DNA of 64,000 bases from Pseudomonas migulae NBRC 103157 (GCF_002091715.1 NZ_BDAG01000039.1:1-64000); one strand, 5' to 3'. Numbered from the stretch's first letter, positions 34,050 to 43,258 are shown. A program made the numbers and translations. Notes: generated by a model from the letters alone, not told the origin.

Positions 34050-34068
34050 GTTAACGAGAATGATTGTC
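34050..34068. promoter_or_regulatory. Fur box upstream of bfd
   Basis: The 19-bp sequence GTTAACGAGAATGATTGTC matches 14 of 19 positions of the classical Fur box. It lies about 50 bp before the bfd start, so iron repression of bfd is expected. Confidence 0.72.
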
Positions 34069-34317
34069 AAAGTGGTTTCTGAAAGCTTTGCGTTATAAAT
34101 GTGCATGGCTGACGAACGGTTTTCTCCAGGGCAATCTGCCAGTAAGCGTGGAAGACGGCAATTTGAGGTGTTGGCGAAAAACCGTTGAGGACAGCTCAAA
34201 AACGCAGTGTATGATGGCCGGTCCTTATGAAGCGGGTGGGTGTCACAGGGCTGTCGCCTGAGGGTGGCAGGCTGGCATCAACCCGGAACTTCACGTTTTT
34301 ACACCAGGAGATATTCA

Positions 34318-34920
34318 ATGAGCGTACTCGTAGGCAAGCAAGCCCCTGACTTCACCGTACCGGCCGTACTCGGCAATGGCGAAATCGTCGACAGCTTCAC
34401 CCTGTCGTCGGCCATCAAAGGCAAATACGGCCTGGTGTTCTTCTACCCACTGGACTTCACCTTCGTTTGCCCATCCGAGCTGATCGCTCTGGACAACCGT
34501 ATGTCCGACTTCAAGGCACGCAACGTTGAAGTGATCGCCGTTTCGATCGACTCGCACTTCACTCACAACGCATGGCGCAACACCCCGGTGAACAATGGCG
34601 GTATCGGCCAGGTTCGCTACACCATGGCTGCCGACATGAAGCACGAAATTGCCAAGGCCTACGACGTTGAGTCCGAAGGCGGCGTGGCTTTCCGTGGCGC
34701 GTTCCTGATCGACGACAAAGGCGTTGTCCGCTCGCAGATCATCAACGACCTGCCGCTGGGCCGTAACATGGAAGAGCTGATCCGTCTGGTTGACGCTCTG
34801 CAATTCCACGAAGAGCACGGCGAAGTCTGCCCTGCCAACTGGAAGAAAGGCGATAAAGGCATGACCGCTTCGACCGAAGGTGTCGCGGCTTACCTGACCG
34901 AGAACGCTGCTGCCCTGTAA
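34318..34920 (+). CDS. 2-Cys peroxiredoxin (AhpC/Tsa family)
   Basis: A 200-residue typical 2-Cys peroxiredoxin. The peroxidatic C51 is in FTFVCPSE and the resolving C171 in GEVCPANW. Pro44, Thr48 and Arg near 125 complete the active site. It reduces hydrogen peroxide and organic peroxides; the reductant is not encoded nearby. The start has CCAGGAG upstream. It is divergent from bfd across 316 bp, which otherwise hold only the Fur box. Confidence 0.94.
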   Translation: MSVLVGKQAPDFTVPAVLGNGEIVDSFTLSSAIKGKYGLVFFYPLDFTFVCPSELIALDNRMSDFKARNVEVIAVSIDSHFTHNAWRNTPVNNGGIGQVRYTMAADMKHEIAKAYDVESEGGVAFRGAFLIDDKGVVRSQIINDLPLGRNMEELIRLVDALQFHEEHGEVCPANWKKGDKGMTASTEGVAAYLTENAAAL

Positions 34921-34934
34921 GGCGCGTTCGAGGC

Positions 34935-34967
34935 ATAAAAAAACCGGCCATTGAGGCCGGTTTTTTT
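34935..34967 (+). terminator. terminator of the peroxiredoxin gene
   Basis: AACCGGCC pairs with GGCCGGTT around ATTGA and is followed by TTTTTTT. Confidence 0.9.
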
Positions 34968-34991
34968 ATGGGCGGAAGAAACGGTGATTCC

Positions 34992-35077
34992 TGTAGGAGC
35001 CGGCTTGCTGGCGATCCAGGCACCTCGGCAATCAGACAAAACGCGGTGGCTGAATCGCCAGCAAGCTGGTTCCTACG
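34992..35077. repeat. REP pair, imperfect
   Basis: The left arm TGTAGGAGCCGGCTTGCTGG CGAT faces a right arm ATCGCCAGCAAGCTGGTTCC with two substitutions. It lies between the peroxiredoxin terminator and rnt. Confidence 0.85.
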
Positions 35078-35086
35078 AAAAGCCGA

Positions 35087-35764
35087 TCAGTCGTTGTAGT
35101 CTTCCCAGCCGCCCATTTGCTTCCAGCGATTGACGATGCCGCAGAACAGCTCAGCCGTCTTCTCGGTGTCGTAGCGAGCCGAGTGGGCCTCGCGACCGTC
35201 GAAATCGATGTCGGCCGCCTGGCAGGCTTTCGCCAGCACGGTTTGACCATAGGCCAGACCGGCGAGGGTTGCCGTGTCGAAGCTGGAGAATGGATGGAAC
35301 GGGTTGCGCTTCATGTCCAGACGCGCAACCGCAGCGTTCAGGAAGCCCAGATCGAAACTGCTGTTGTGCCCGACCAGGATCGCCCGCTTGCAGCCGTTGG
35401 CTTTCAGTGCCTTGCGGATGCCACGGAAGATATCGGTCAGCGCCGCTTCTTCACTCACGGCCATGCGCAACGGGTGATCGAGTTTGATCCCGGTGAACTC
35501 CAGGGCGGCCGCTTCGATGTTGGCGCCTTCAAAAGGTTCGACGCGGAAGAAGTAGGTGTGATCCGGGTAGACAAAACCCTTCTCATCCATGGCAATCGTG
35601 GTCGCGGCTATTTCCAGCAAGGCGTCAGTGGCAGAGTTGAAACCACCGGTTTCAACATCGACAACGACTGGCAGGTATCCACGGAATCGAGCTGCCATCG
35701 GGTGGCGTGGACCACCTCCGCCGCCTTGACCGTCCTGTTCGTCGTCGAAATGGTCTTCACTCAC
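35087..35764 (-). CDS. rnt: ribonuclease T
   Basis: A 225-residue DEDDh exonuclease. Seen are D36-V-E38 in the first motif, GHNSSFDLGFL in the second and AHSARYDTEKT in the third. It trims 3' ends of tRNA and other stable RNAs. The acidic, Gly-rich N-terminal tail (1-23) is a Pseudomonas feature. The start overlaps the pyrC stop by four bases. Confidence 0.94.
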   Translation of the reverse strand: MSEDHFDDEQDGQGGGGGPRHPMAARFRGYLPVVVDVETGGFNSATDALLEIAATTIAMDEKGFVYPDHTYFFRVEPFEGANIEAAALEFTGIKLDHPLRMAVSEEAALTDIFRGIRKALKANGCKRAILVGHNSSFDLGFLNAAVARLDMKRNPFHPFSSFDTATLAGLAYGQTVLAKACQAADIDFDGREAHSARYDTEKTAELFCGIVNRWKQMGGWEDYND

Positions 35765-36807
35765 GCGTGTTCCTCCAGCAGGCGCCAGCGCAGTTTTTCA
35801 CCGGCGCGCAGCGGGATAACGGTCAGCTCGCCAAATGGCAGGCTGGTTGGGGCGGTCCACTCGTCGCGGACCAGGGTGATGCGATCGGTGTTCACCGGCA
35901 GGCCATAGAAGCGCGGGCCGTTAAGGCTGGCGAAGGCTTCGAGCTTGTCCAGCGCATTGCGCTGTTCGAACGCTTCGGCGTACATCTCGATCGCCGCATA
36001 AGCGGTGTAGCAACCGGCACAACCGCAAGCGGCTTCCTTGGCGTGCTGGGCGTGTGGCGCCGAGTCGGTGCCCAGGAAGAACTTGTCGCTGCCGCTGGTG
36101 GCGGCGTCGAGCAGGGCTTCCTGGTGGGTATTGCGCTTGAGAATCGGCAAGCAGTAGAAATGCGGCCGAATTCCGCCGACCAACATGTGGTTGCGGTTGT
36201 ACAAGAGGTGATGCGCGGTGATGGTCGCGCCAACGTTGGCGGAAGCCTCGTTGACGAACTGCACGGCGTCGGCGGTGGTGATGTGTTCGAACACCACTTT
36301 GAGTGTCGGGAAACGCTCGACCACACGACGCATGTGCTCATCGATGAAACGTTTTTCGCGGTCGAACACGTCGACATCGCCACGGGTGACTTCACCGTGA
36401 ACCAACAAAGGCATCCCGACTTCGGCCATGGCCTCGAGTGCAGGGAAAATCTTGTCGATGCTGGTGACGCCAGAGTCCGAGTTGGTGGTCGCGCCGGCCG
36501 GGTACAACTTGGCGGCATGCACGAAACCGCTGGCCTTGGCTTCACGAATTTCTTCGGGCTGGGTGCGGTCGGTCAGGTAAAGCACCATCAACGGTTCGAA
36601 ACGGCTGCCGGCCGGACGTGCAGCGAGAATCCGCTGGCGATAGCCGTCGGCTTCAGCGGCGTTGCGCACCGGAGGTACCAGGTTGGGCATGATGATGGCG
36701 CGACCAAAGGTGCGCGCGACATCCGCAACGGTATTGGTCAACACGGCACCATCGCGAAGATGAATGTGCCAGTCGTCGGGACGCAGCAGGGTCAGGCGGT
36801 CGGACAT
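35761..36807 (-). CDS. pyrC: dihydroorotase
   Basis: A 348-residue zinc amidohydrolase that cyclises carbamoyl aspartate to dihydroorotate in pyrimidine synthesis. The metal motif DWHIHLRDG is near residues 12-20. LLVHGEVT and FLGTDSAPH are present. Length is typical of the class II enzyme. It is the first gene of a pyrC-rnt unit. Confidence 0.94.
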   Translation of the reverse strand: MSDRLTLLRPDDWHIHLRDGAVLTNTVADVARTFGRAIIMPNLVPPVRNAAEADGYRQRILAARPAGSRFEPLMVLYLTDRTQPEEIREAKASGFVHAAKLYPAGATTNSDSGVTSIDKIFPALEAMAEVGMPLLVHGEVTRGDVDVFDREKRFIDEHMRRVVERFPTLKVVFEHITTADAVQFVNEASANVGATITAHHLLYNRNHMLVGGIRPHFYCLPILKRNTHQEALLDAATSGSDKFFLGTDSAPHAQHAKEAACGCAGCYTAYAAIEMYAEAFEQRNALDKLEAFASLNGPRFYGLPVNTDRITLVRDEWTAPTSLPFGELTVIPLRAGEKLRWRLLEEHA

Positions 36808-36966
36808 GAGGGGATTCCAGGCGGGTCAAACTCAGGGGAATGCTACCGGAAAAGACTCTCTCAGGCACTCGCTATCAAGTTTTGCGGGAAGCTTCCGATA
36901 TCCAACAGGTACGCCGTAAATATGTGTGTGTCGGTCTTTTTGTTGTAGAAGCCAGTGGAGCCTCCC

Positions 36967-37875
36967 GTGCGCCAGCGTTATTTAGCCTTGCTCAGTGTGT
37001 TTGCCAGCCTTCCTGCAATGGCGCTCACTTTCCAGACCCGTCTGGAGAGCATCGAGTGGACGGTCGAAGGGGACAAGTTCGAGTGTCGCCTGACTCAACC
37101 CATTACCGATTTCGGTTCGGGTGAGTTCGTGCGCCGCGCTGGCGAGCAGGCGACGTTTCGTCTGAAAGCCTACAACTCGATGGTCGGCGGCGGCTCGGCG
37201 ACCTTGTTGGCGGCCGCTGCACCCTGGCAGCCGGGGCGTGGCGACATCAATCTCGGTTCCGTGCAGATCGGCAGCGGCAATGTGCTGTTCAACAGCTCAC
37301 AGGTTCAGGCCGGACGCTTGATCAGTGGCCTGATGGATGGGCGCAGTCCGGTGGTCCGACATTATTCCGGTGATGGCCGGGTCTCGGAAGTGCGGCTGTT
37401 GCCGGTCAAGTTCAGCAAGGCATTTAACGAATATCAGGGCTGCGTGGCGAAACTGCTGCCGAAGAATTTCGAGCAGGTCAAACAAACGCAGATCGGCTTT
37501 CCCGGCGATGGCCTGGATCTCGACGCGCAGGCCAAGGCTCAGTTGCAGGTGATGCTGGAGTTCATGAAGGCCGACCCGACGGTCAATCACATCGAGCTCG
37601 ACGGCCACTCCGACAACAGCGGCAACCGCCTGACCAATCGAGACCTGTCGCGGCGTCGGGCCCTGGCGGTCATGGAGTTCTTCAAGGCCAACGGTGTGCA
37701 GGAATCGCAGATTACCGTGCGCTTCCATGGCGAGCGCTATCCGTTGGCGCCCAACACCAATGCGGCCAATCGGGCGAAGAACCGTCGGGTCAACGTGCAC
37801 CTCGCACGGGTCGCGCCCACCGAGCAGCCGGCGCCTCAATCAACGGCATCTGCGAGCACAGCGAAGACTTCCTGA
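36967..37875 (+). CDS. motY: MotY-like flagellar T-ring protein (OmpA C-terminal)
   Basis: A 302-residue exported protein with a signal peptide (1-19, cleaved near AMA). An N-terminal domain typical of MotY follows, and then an OmpA-like peptidoglycan-binding domain (about 165-285). The latter contains HIELDGHSDNSGN and NRAKNRRVNVHL. MotY builds the T-ring that supports stators in polar flagella. The start is GTG at 36967 with GGAG six bases upstream. It lies between pyrC and argG, the usual Pseudomonas place. Confidence 0.88.
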   Translation: MRQRYLALLSVFASLPAMALTFQTRLESIEWTVEGDKFECRLTQPITDFGSGEFVRRAGEQATFRLKAYNSMVGGGSATLLAAAAPWQPGRGDINLGSVQIGSGNVLFNSSQVQAGRLISGLMDGRSPVVRHYSGDGRVSEVRLLPVKFSKAFNEYQGCVAKLLPKNFEQVKQTQIGFPGDGLDLDAQAKAQLQVMLEFMKADPTVNHIELDGHSDNSGNRLTNRDLSRRRALAVMEFFKANGVQESQITVRFHGERYPLAPNTNAANRAKNRRVNVHLARVAPTEQPAPQSTASASTAKTS

Positions 37876-38004
37876 CTCCTCGGTCATCGTCGCGCGTTCG
37901 ACATAATCTGTCGCTTCGTCGTCATAAGCTGTCGCGCCACTGTAAATTATTCCGTATGAGCGGTAGACTTCCCGGCTTTCCGTAGAACCCCGTGGAGTGA
38001 TGGC

Positions 38005-39222
38005 ATGGCGGACGTAAACAAGGTCGTTCTGGCGTATTCCGGCGGCCTGGACACTTCGGTGATCCTCAAGTGGCTGCAGGATACTTATAACTGTGAAGTC
38101 GTGACCTTCACCGCTGACCTGGGTCAGGGCGAAGAGGTCGAACCTGCACGTGCCAAGGCTCAGGCCATGGGCGTGAAAGAGATCTACATCGACGATCTGC
38201 GCGAAGAATTCGTGCGCGATTTCGTTTTCCCGATGTTCCGCGCCAACACCGTTTACGAAGGCGAGTACCTGCTGGGTACTTCCATCGCTCGCCCGTTGAT
38301 CGCCAAGCGCCTGATCGAAATCGCCAACGAAACCGGCGCTGACGCCATTTCCCACGGCGCCACCGGCAAAGGCAACGACCAGGTTCGTTTCGAACTGGGC
38401 GCCTACGCCTTGAAGCCAGGTGTGAAAGTGATCGCACCGTGGCGCGAATGGGACCTGCTGTCCCGTGAAAAGCTGATGGATTACGCTGAAAAGCACAACA
38501 TCCCGATCGAGCGTCACGGCAAGAAAAAATCCCCGTACTCGATGGATGCCAACCTGCTGCACATCTCCTATGAAGGCGGCGTGCTGGAAGACACCTGGAC
38601 CGAGCACGAAGAAGACATGTGGCGCTGGACCGTCTCCCCGGAGAAGGCCCCGGACAAGGCCCAGTACCTGGAACTGACCTACCGCAACGGCGATATCGTT
38701 GCACTGGACGGCGTCGAAATGACCCCGGCCACCGTACTGGCGACCCTGAACCGTATCGGTGGCGAACACGGCATCGGCCGCCTCGACATCGTCGAGAACC
38801 GTTACGTGGGCATGAAGTCCCGTGGTTGCTACGAAACCCCAGGCGGCACCATCATGCTGCGCGCTCACCGTGCGATCGAATCGATCACCCTGGACCGCGA
38901 AGTGGCTCACCTCAAAGACGAGTTGATGCCTAAGTACGCCAGCCTGATCTACACCGGTTACTGGTGGAGTCCTGAGCGTCTGATGCTGCAACAGATGATC
39001 GATGCTTCCCAGGCTCACGTGAACGGCGTCGTGCGCCTGAAGCTGTACAAGGGCAACGTGATCGTCACTGGCCGCAAGTCCGACGAATCGTTGTTCGACG
39101 CCAACATTGCGACATTTGAAGAAGATGGCGGCGCCTACAACCAGGCGGATGCGGCCGGCTTCATCAAGCTGAACGCCCTGCGCATGCGTATTGCGGCGAA
39201 CAAGGGCCGGAAGCTTTTCTAA
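38005..39222 (+). CDS. argG: argininosuccinate synthase
   Basis: A 405-residue enzyme joining citrulline and aspartate. The ATP pyrophosphatase loop AYSGGLDTSVI starts at residue 9, and SHGATGKGNDQVRFE and GRKSDESLF are present. Length is normal. It is a single-gene unit with its own 3' hairpin. Confidence 0.96.
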   Translation: MADVNKVVLAYSGGLDTSVILKWLQDTYNCEVVTFTADLGQGEEVEPARAKAQAMGVKEIYIDDLREEFVRDFVFPMFRANTVYEGEYLLGTSIARPLIAKRLIEIANETGADAISHGATGKGNDQVRFELGAYALKPGVKVIAPWREWDLLSREKLMDYAEKHNIPIERHGKKKSPYSMDANLLHISYEGGVLEDTWTEHEEDMWRWTVSPEKAPDKAQYLELTYRNGDIVALDGVEMTPATVLATLNRIGGEHGIGRLDIVENRYVGMKSRGCYETPGGTIMLRAHRAIESITLDREVAHLKDELMPKYASLIYTGYWWSPERLMLQQMIDASQAHVNGVVRLKLYKGNVIVTGRKSDESLFDANIATFEEDGGAYNQADAAGFIKLNALRMRIAANKGRKLF

Positions 39223-39241
39223 GTTTCTGACACCCTGATGG

Positions 39242-39276
39242 AATTTGTGGCCTTGTTTTCGACAAGGCCACAAATT
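39242..39276 (+). terminator. hairpin 3' of argG
   Basis: AATTTGTGGCCTTG pairs perfectly (14 bp) with CAAGGCCACAAATT around a 7-nt loop. It begins 19 nt after the argG stop. A run of seven T follows 14 nt later. Confidence 0.75.
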
Positions 39277-39373
39277 TGGAAATAGAGGGTTTTTTTCTGA
39301 CATTGCGATTCATCTTTCTTCTTGTTTTGTAAACGCCACTCCTGCCTGCTGCTCTCCTGTTGATCGTAAAACG

Positions 39374-40000
39374 CTACTGACCGCCGTGTGTCAGCCTGGC
39401 GAGTTGATCAATGATCGTTACGTCGTATGAACTCACATTGTAAGCAATGCAAAATGGTGCGCCACTGCGTTTCTTTGCGTGTCTGAAAAACGGGATCGCG
39501 CTTTCTTTCAGTAAATTCTCTGATCCGGTACTGGTGAGAAACACGACAACTTGCATCGAATCTCCCTTGGGTAACCGAATCCTTTCCAGAAGCTCGCGGA
39601 ATTCGATTTTTCTGTTCATCCATCGCGCATCAATGATGTGCAGGTCTTTCAATCGCTCGGGCAACTCGATGTGGTGCTGGACCGAGAGGTTTTCCCGTCC
39701 GCCGTTCTCGCCAGGCGTGCCTTGAGCAACATCCGGACGCTCGGCATTGTCCATGACTTTGATGAAATGCTTTCCCTTCTCAAAATCGGATGGCGCATAG
39801 AGCGATCGATAATTGAAGTTGAGAGTGGCGAAGAACAGAAGAAGCAAATAAAACGGAAAGCTGATCAAGAACCAGATATAGAGTTCTCTTTCCTCGTTGT
39901 CGAGGAAAGGCAGGGAGACGGCTGCCGATGTTTCAGACAGTGTTGCGAATATGGCGATAACTGTCATGGGGTTGGTGATTCTTTGTTTGAGTTTTATCAT
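39374..40000 (-). CDS. 2-TM protein of unknown function (208 aa)
   Basis: Two hydrophobic helices occupy about residues 11-33 and 42-62 and end in LNFNYRSLYAPSDF. A soluble alpha/beta region of about 140 residues follows, with strand-like MQVVVFLTST and FCIAYNVSSYDVTII. I have a weak memory of similar 2-TM N-termini in accessory proteins of other bacteria, but I assign no function. Codon use is more AT-rich than in the flanking genes, consistent with transfer. The ribosome binding site is poor. Confidence 0.6.
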   Translation of the reverse strand: MIKLKQRITNPMTVIAIFATLSETSAAVSLPFLDNEERELYIWFLISFPFYLLLLFFATLNFNYRSLYAPSDFEKGKHFIKVMDNAERPDVAQGTPGENGGRENLSVQHHIELPERLKDLHIIDARWMNRKIEFRELLERIRLPKGDSMQVVVFLTSTGSENLLKESAIPFFRHAKKRSGAPFCIAYNVSSYDVTIIDQLARLTHGGQ

Positions 40001-40476
40001 GTCTTTTACTCATATGGGTTTGTCTGTTCTCTGTTGGTTAATGGGGTGGTGGTTTGGTGTTTCAGTTTTTATATTAGCTGTGAATTTATAGTTATCCTAT
40101 ATCTGTTTTGTTCTGGTTAAGTTGTTGAGGTGTTTTGCTGTAAGGTTTTGTGTGTGTTGTTTTCAAGGCGTCGCGTCGGCCCTGAAATGCAGGTGCTCGT
40201 GAAGGGTAGCTCAACTGTAGATGCACGTCGGATCATAGATATCGATTTATTGTTTTATTTAAATTGATACAAAAAAATTGTTGATGAGTGGGGTATCAAA
40301 AAGAAAATAAAATTTCCGGTGTGCTGGTCTCGAAGTTTTCTTGTAAGAATATTCCTGATTGTTTGTAGGGAATGTCTCTCGGTGTGGGTGACCGGGAGGG
40401 GCGGCGTGCCATGGGTGAAACGACTAGGCTATTGTGCGGGCTCTAAAAATTCGAACAGCGAAAATTGGACTTGCCC
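40001..40476. other. AT-rich intergenic region
   Basis: There are 476 bp without a supported gene, much richer in A/T than the rest of the window, especially 40005-40165 and 40235-40345. It separates the divergent 2-TM protein and orphan regulator and must hold both promoters. No repeat, attachment site or RNA gene was recognised. Confidence 0.6.
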
Positions 40477-41103
40477 ATGAATAAAGTGCTGATCGTGGAT
40501 GATCACCCCGTCATTCGTCTTGCGGTACGTATGCTGATGGAGCGTCATGGCTACGAAGTCATTGCAGAAACAGACAATGGCGTGGATGCATTACAACTGG
40601 CTCGTGAACATATGCCGGATATTGTCATCCTGGATATAGGAATACCGAAGCTGGATGGGCTGGAAGTTATCGCGCGTCTTGTCTCGGCAGCAATGCCAAT
40701 GAAAGTACTGATATTGACTTCCCAGGCCCCCGGACATTTTTCGATGCGCTGCATGCAGTCGGGTGCCGCTGGATATGTTTGCAAGCAACAGGATCTCACT
40801 GAGTTGCTCAGTGCAATAAAGGCTGTATTGTCAGGCTACAGTTATTTCCCCAATCAAGCCTTGCATACAGTGCGTTCCAGTCTCGGGAACGCCAGTGAAG
40901 CCGATATGGTGGATCGTCTGTCGGGGCGTGAAATGATGGTTTTGCAACAGTTGGCCCGAGGCAAGACCAATAAGGAAATTGCCGATGGCATGTTCCTCAG
41001 CAATAAAACCGTCAGCACTTACAAGACTCGCCTGTTGTTGAAGCTCAATGCGCGGTCTTTGGTGGACTTGATCGAACTGGCTCAGCGCAATGGGCTGGTG
41101 TGA
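40477..41103 (+). CDS. orphan NarL/LuxR-type response regulator (BvgA-like)
   Basis: A 208-residue regulator. The receiver (1-120) has D8, D9 and phospho-acceptor D53. A LuxR-type HTH follows near 143-205, with LSGREMMVLQQLARGKTNKEIA. The ATG at 40477 is chosen because it gives the standard MNKVLIVDDH start; an upstream TTG adds four residues. No kinase gene is adjacent, so its partner is elsewhere. It belongs to the AT-rich island. Confidence 0.88.
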   Translation: MNKVLIVDDHPVIRLAVRMLMERHGYEVIAETDNGVDALQLAREHMPDIVILDIGIPKLDGLEVIARLVSAAMPMKVLILTSQAPGHFSMRCMQSGAAGYVCKQQDLTELLSAIKAVLSGYSYFPNQALHTVRSSLGNASEADMVDRLSGREMMVLQQLARGKTNKEIADGMFLSNKTVSTYKTRLLLKLNARSLVDLIELAQRNGLV

Positions 41104-41157
41104 CTGCGTCAGCGCTTCACGGGGCTTGGTAAATGGGAGTTTTCGAGGTTTCGCACT

Positions 41158-41187
41158 TAAAAAAAAGCCTCCGTTTCGGGAGGCTTT
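41158..41187. terminator. terminator between the orphan regulator and the PA3496-like gene
   Basis: AAAGCCTCC pairs with GGAGGCTTT around GTTTCG. On the minus strand it runs into a long T-tract, so it mainly ends the PA3496-like transcript. Confidence 0.85.
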
Positions 41188-41193
41188 CAGGTG

Positions 41194-41373
41194 TCATAAG
41201 TCAAAATCGTAATCGGCCAACTGTTTTTGCAGTCGGCGCTCCTCCAGCAGGTTGTCGATCGTACGGCGTTTGCTCAGGTTGGTCTTTGCCACTTCAACCA
41301 CCGGTTCCGCGTCATCGGCCTCAACGGGTGTGAAGTCCTCTTCTACGTCCAATTGCTCTTTGCCAGTGCTCAT
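41194..41373 (-). CDS. small conserved protein, PA3496-like (59 aa)
   Basis: Translated directly from the minus strand: 59 residues, starting MSTGKEQLD. An acidic N-terminal half is followed by a basic helix (LSKRRTIDNLLEERRLQKQL). GGAG lies eight bases upstream of the ATG. Length and position beside nth match the small PA3496-type protein of pseudomonads. It is too short for most gene lists. Function is unknown; the charged helix suggests a partner-binding role. Confidence 0.8.
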   Translation of the reverse strand: MSTGKEQLDVEEDFTPVEADDAEPVVEVAKTNLSKRRTIDNLLEERRLQKQLADYDFDL

Positions 41374-41480
41374 AAGGTTAACTCCAGGCTAAGACTGCCT
41401 TTGGCGCTCCTTATAGCGACAATCTCTGCGCGGGTAAAAAAGATTTTTTCAATCGATAAATCAAAAAACCTAATAGCGCC

Positions 41481-42119
41481 TCAATCGTCCGAAGTCTTGT
41501 GCTTGTATTCGCACAGGTCTTCGATCCGGCAACTGCCACAACGGGGCTTGCGGGCCAGGCAGACATAACGTCCGTGAAGAATCAGCCAGTGATGGGAATC
41601 GAGCAGATATTCCTTGGGCACAAACTTCATCAGTTTTTTCTCGACCTCCACCACGTTTTTACCCGGCGCAATGCCGGTACGGTTACTGACCCGGAAAATG
41701 TGGGTGTCCACGGCCATGGTCAGTTGGCGAAAGGCGGTGTTAAGCACCACGTTGGCGGTTTTGCGGCCAACGCCGGGTAACGCTTCCAGCTCCTCGCGGG
41801 TCTGCGGTACTTCGCCTCCATGGCGTTCCATCAGCAAGCGACACGTCTCGATCACGTTTTTTGCCTTGCTGTTGAACAGGCCGATGGTCTTGATGTACTC
41901 CGACAATCCTTCGACGCCCAGCGCATAAATCGCCTGCGGTGTATTGGCCACCGGGTAGAGTTTCGCGGTGGCCTTGTTAACGCCGACATCGGTCGATTGC
42001 GCTGAGAGAATCACGGAGATCAGCAATTCGAAGGGCGAGGAGTAGGCCAGTTCGGTCTTCGGTTCCGGGTTGTCTTCATGCAGCCTGCGGAAAATTTCCA
42101 GACGTTTTGCGGCATTCAT
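41481..42119 (-). CDS. nth: endonuclease III
   Basis: A 212-residue base-excision glycosylase/AP lyase for oxidised pyrimidines. The helix-hairpin-helix LPGVGRKTANVVL contains the catalytic Lys, and the catalytic Asp is in VDTHIFR. The C-terminal [4Fe-4S] Cys spacing is C-x6-C-x2-C-x5-C. It follows rnfE by 25 bp, the usual rnf-nth order. Confidence 0.96.
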   Translation of the reverse strand: MNAAKRLEIFRRLHEDNPEPKTELAYSSPFELLISVILSAQSTDVGVNKATAKLYPVANTPQAIYALGVEGLSEYIKTIGLFNSKAKNVIETCRLLMERHGGEVPQTREELEALPGVGRKTANVVLNTAFRQLTMAVDTHIFRVSNRTGIAPGKNVVEVEKKLMKFVPKEYLLDSHHWLILHGRYVCLARKPRCGSCRIEDLCEYKHKTSDD

Positions 42120-42144
42120 GGGCTGTGCGTTTCCTCGAAAGCGG

Positions 42145-42654
42145 TCAGTGTGAGGGATTCGGGCGGGACCAGGCCTGCCAGGCGGCGATCAAAAGCCCCA
42201 GCAGGATGAATCCACCGGGGACCAGGGTGGCCAGGTGCAGGCCTCCATTGCCGATGAGTTCGCGCAGCAGGCCCAAGCCCACCATCAGCGCGCCGAACAG
42301 GCCACACAGGCGAAGACGGTCACGCAATGCGCTCTGGAAGAAGCCCGTGTGGTCAAGAACGACACATTGCAAGGCGATGAGTCCGGCATAGATTCCCACC
42401 TGCTGATGCCATTTGAGTGACCAGAGTTGTGCAGCGATTTCCGCGCAACTGGTCAGCGTGGCGGCCAGCAGAATGCCGGCAAACAGTCGGGCAGACGGGA
42501 CAAGGCGTGGTCGCAGGGTCGTCATACCGACGCCGTAGGCACTGATCACCACAATGAACATCAACCACAGGCCAAGCGCGGTCATCCACGAGTCGGTGGC
42601 GCCGATCAGCGGTGCAAGCATCAGCGAGTTCTGCAGCGTCGATGACTTATTCAT
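42145..42654 (-). CDS. rnfE: RnfE-like membrane subunit, short form
   Basis: A 169-residue NqrDE/RnfAE-family membrane protein with about five helices. Recognisable segments are LMLAPLIGATDSW, CVVLDHTGFF and LRELIGNGG. It is shorter than the roughly 230 residues I expect for RnfE; the N-terminal helix and part of the first loop are missing. The start overlaps rnfG by eight bases. It belongs to an Rnf cluster without RnfC. Confidence 0.8.
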   Translation of the reverse strand: MNKSSTLQNSLMLAPLIGATDSWMTALGLWLMFIVVISAYGVGMTTLRPRLVPSARLFAGILLAATLTSCAEIAAQLWSLKWHQQVGIYAGLIALQCVVLDHTGFFQSALRDRLRLCGLFGALMVGLGLLRELIGNGGLHLATLVPGGFILLGLLIAAWQAWSRPNPSH

Positions 42655-43258
42655 GGGGACTGTTCCCGACCAACTGTTGCCGATGTTCATCGAAGTAGCG
42701 CAAGGCGTCGTGGATGGCGTTGATCACGGCTCTGGAAGTGATGGTCGCCCCTGCGATCTGATCGAACTGGCCCTGATCCTTTTTCAACGCCCAGCCATTG
42801 TCGGCCGGTTCGCTTCGGGACTTGCCGGCAAAAGCGTTGAGCCAGGCATTCGGCCAGTCGGCGATTCGTGCGCCCAGCCCCGGTGTCTCGGATTGCCTGA
42901 GGGTTTTGACCCCCACCAACGTGCCGTTTGCACCGATGGCGATCAACACGTCGATACTGCCGGCATAACCCAATACCTGGCTGCGCAACAAAACCACGCT
43001 GGGTTGGCCAGCCTTGGTCGCCAGGTAAGCGCTTTGCAATGTGCTGTTGGTCAACACGGCATCGTCGAGGCGCAACGGTTGTTCCAACGGTTGATTGTCG
43101 TAGCTGTCAGCGGGCAGCAAGTCCAGCAGATTACGGCTGTCGAGCAGGCGCTGTTCGGACGCAATGCGTGGCGCGCTGCTTTGCTGCACAAGGTAAGTTG
43201 CGCCAATTCCCAGGCCTGCCAGCAGGACCACAATCACCACGCTCGACGCTCGGCTCAT
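42647..43258 (-). CDS. rnfG: RnfG subunit (FMN-binding)
   Basis: A 203-residue protein with one N-terminal TM helix (7-25) and a periplasmic FMN-binding domain. The covalent FMN site is the Thr in GATITSRAV near residue 170. ETPGLGARI is present. Overlaps rnfD by four bases and rnfE by eight. Confidence 0.9.
   Translation of the reverse strand: MSRASSVVIVVLLAGLGIGATYLVQQSSAPRIASEQRLLDSRNLLDLLPADSYDNQPLEQPLRLDDAVLTNSTLQSAYLATKAGQPSVVLLRSQVLGYAGSIDVLIAIGANGTLVGVKTLRQSETPGLGARIADWPNAWLNAFAGKSRSEPADNGWALKKDQGQFDQIAGATITSRAVINAIHDALRYFDEHRQQLVGNSPHE

Noticed and set aside
38005..39303. An open frame opposite argG
   Set aside because: ArgG has full motifs; the frame is an antisense shadow.
39638..40120. 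A plus-strand frame opposite the 2-TM gene
   Set aside because: It has no domain or clear ribosome binding site; the minus-strand protein has credible membrane helices.
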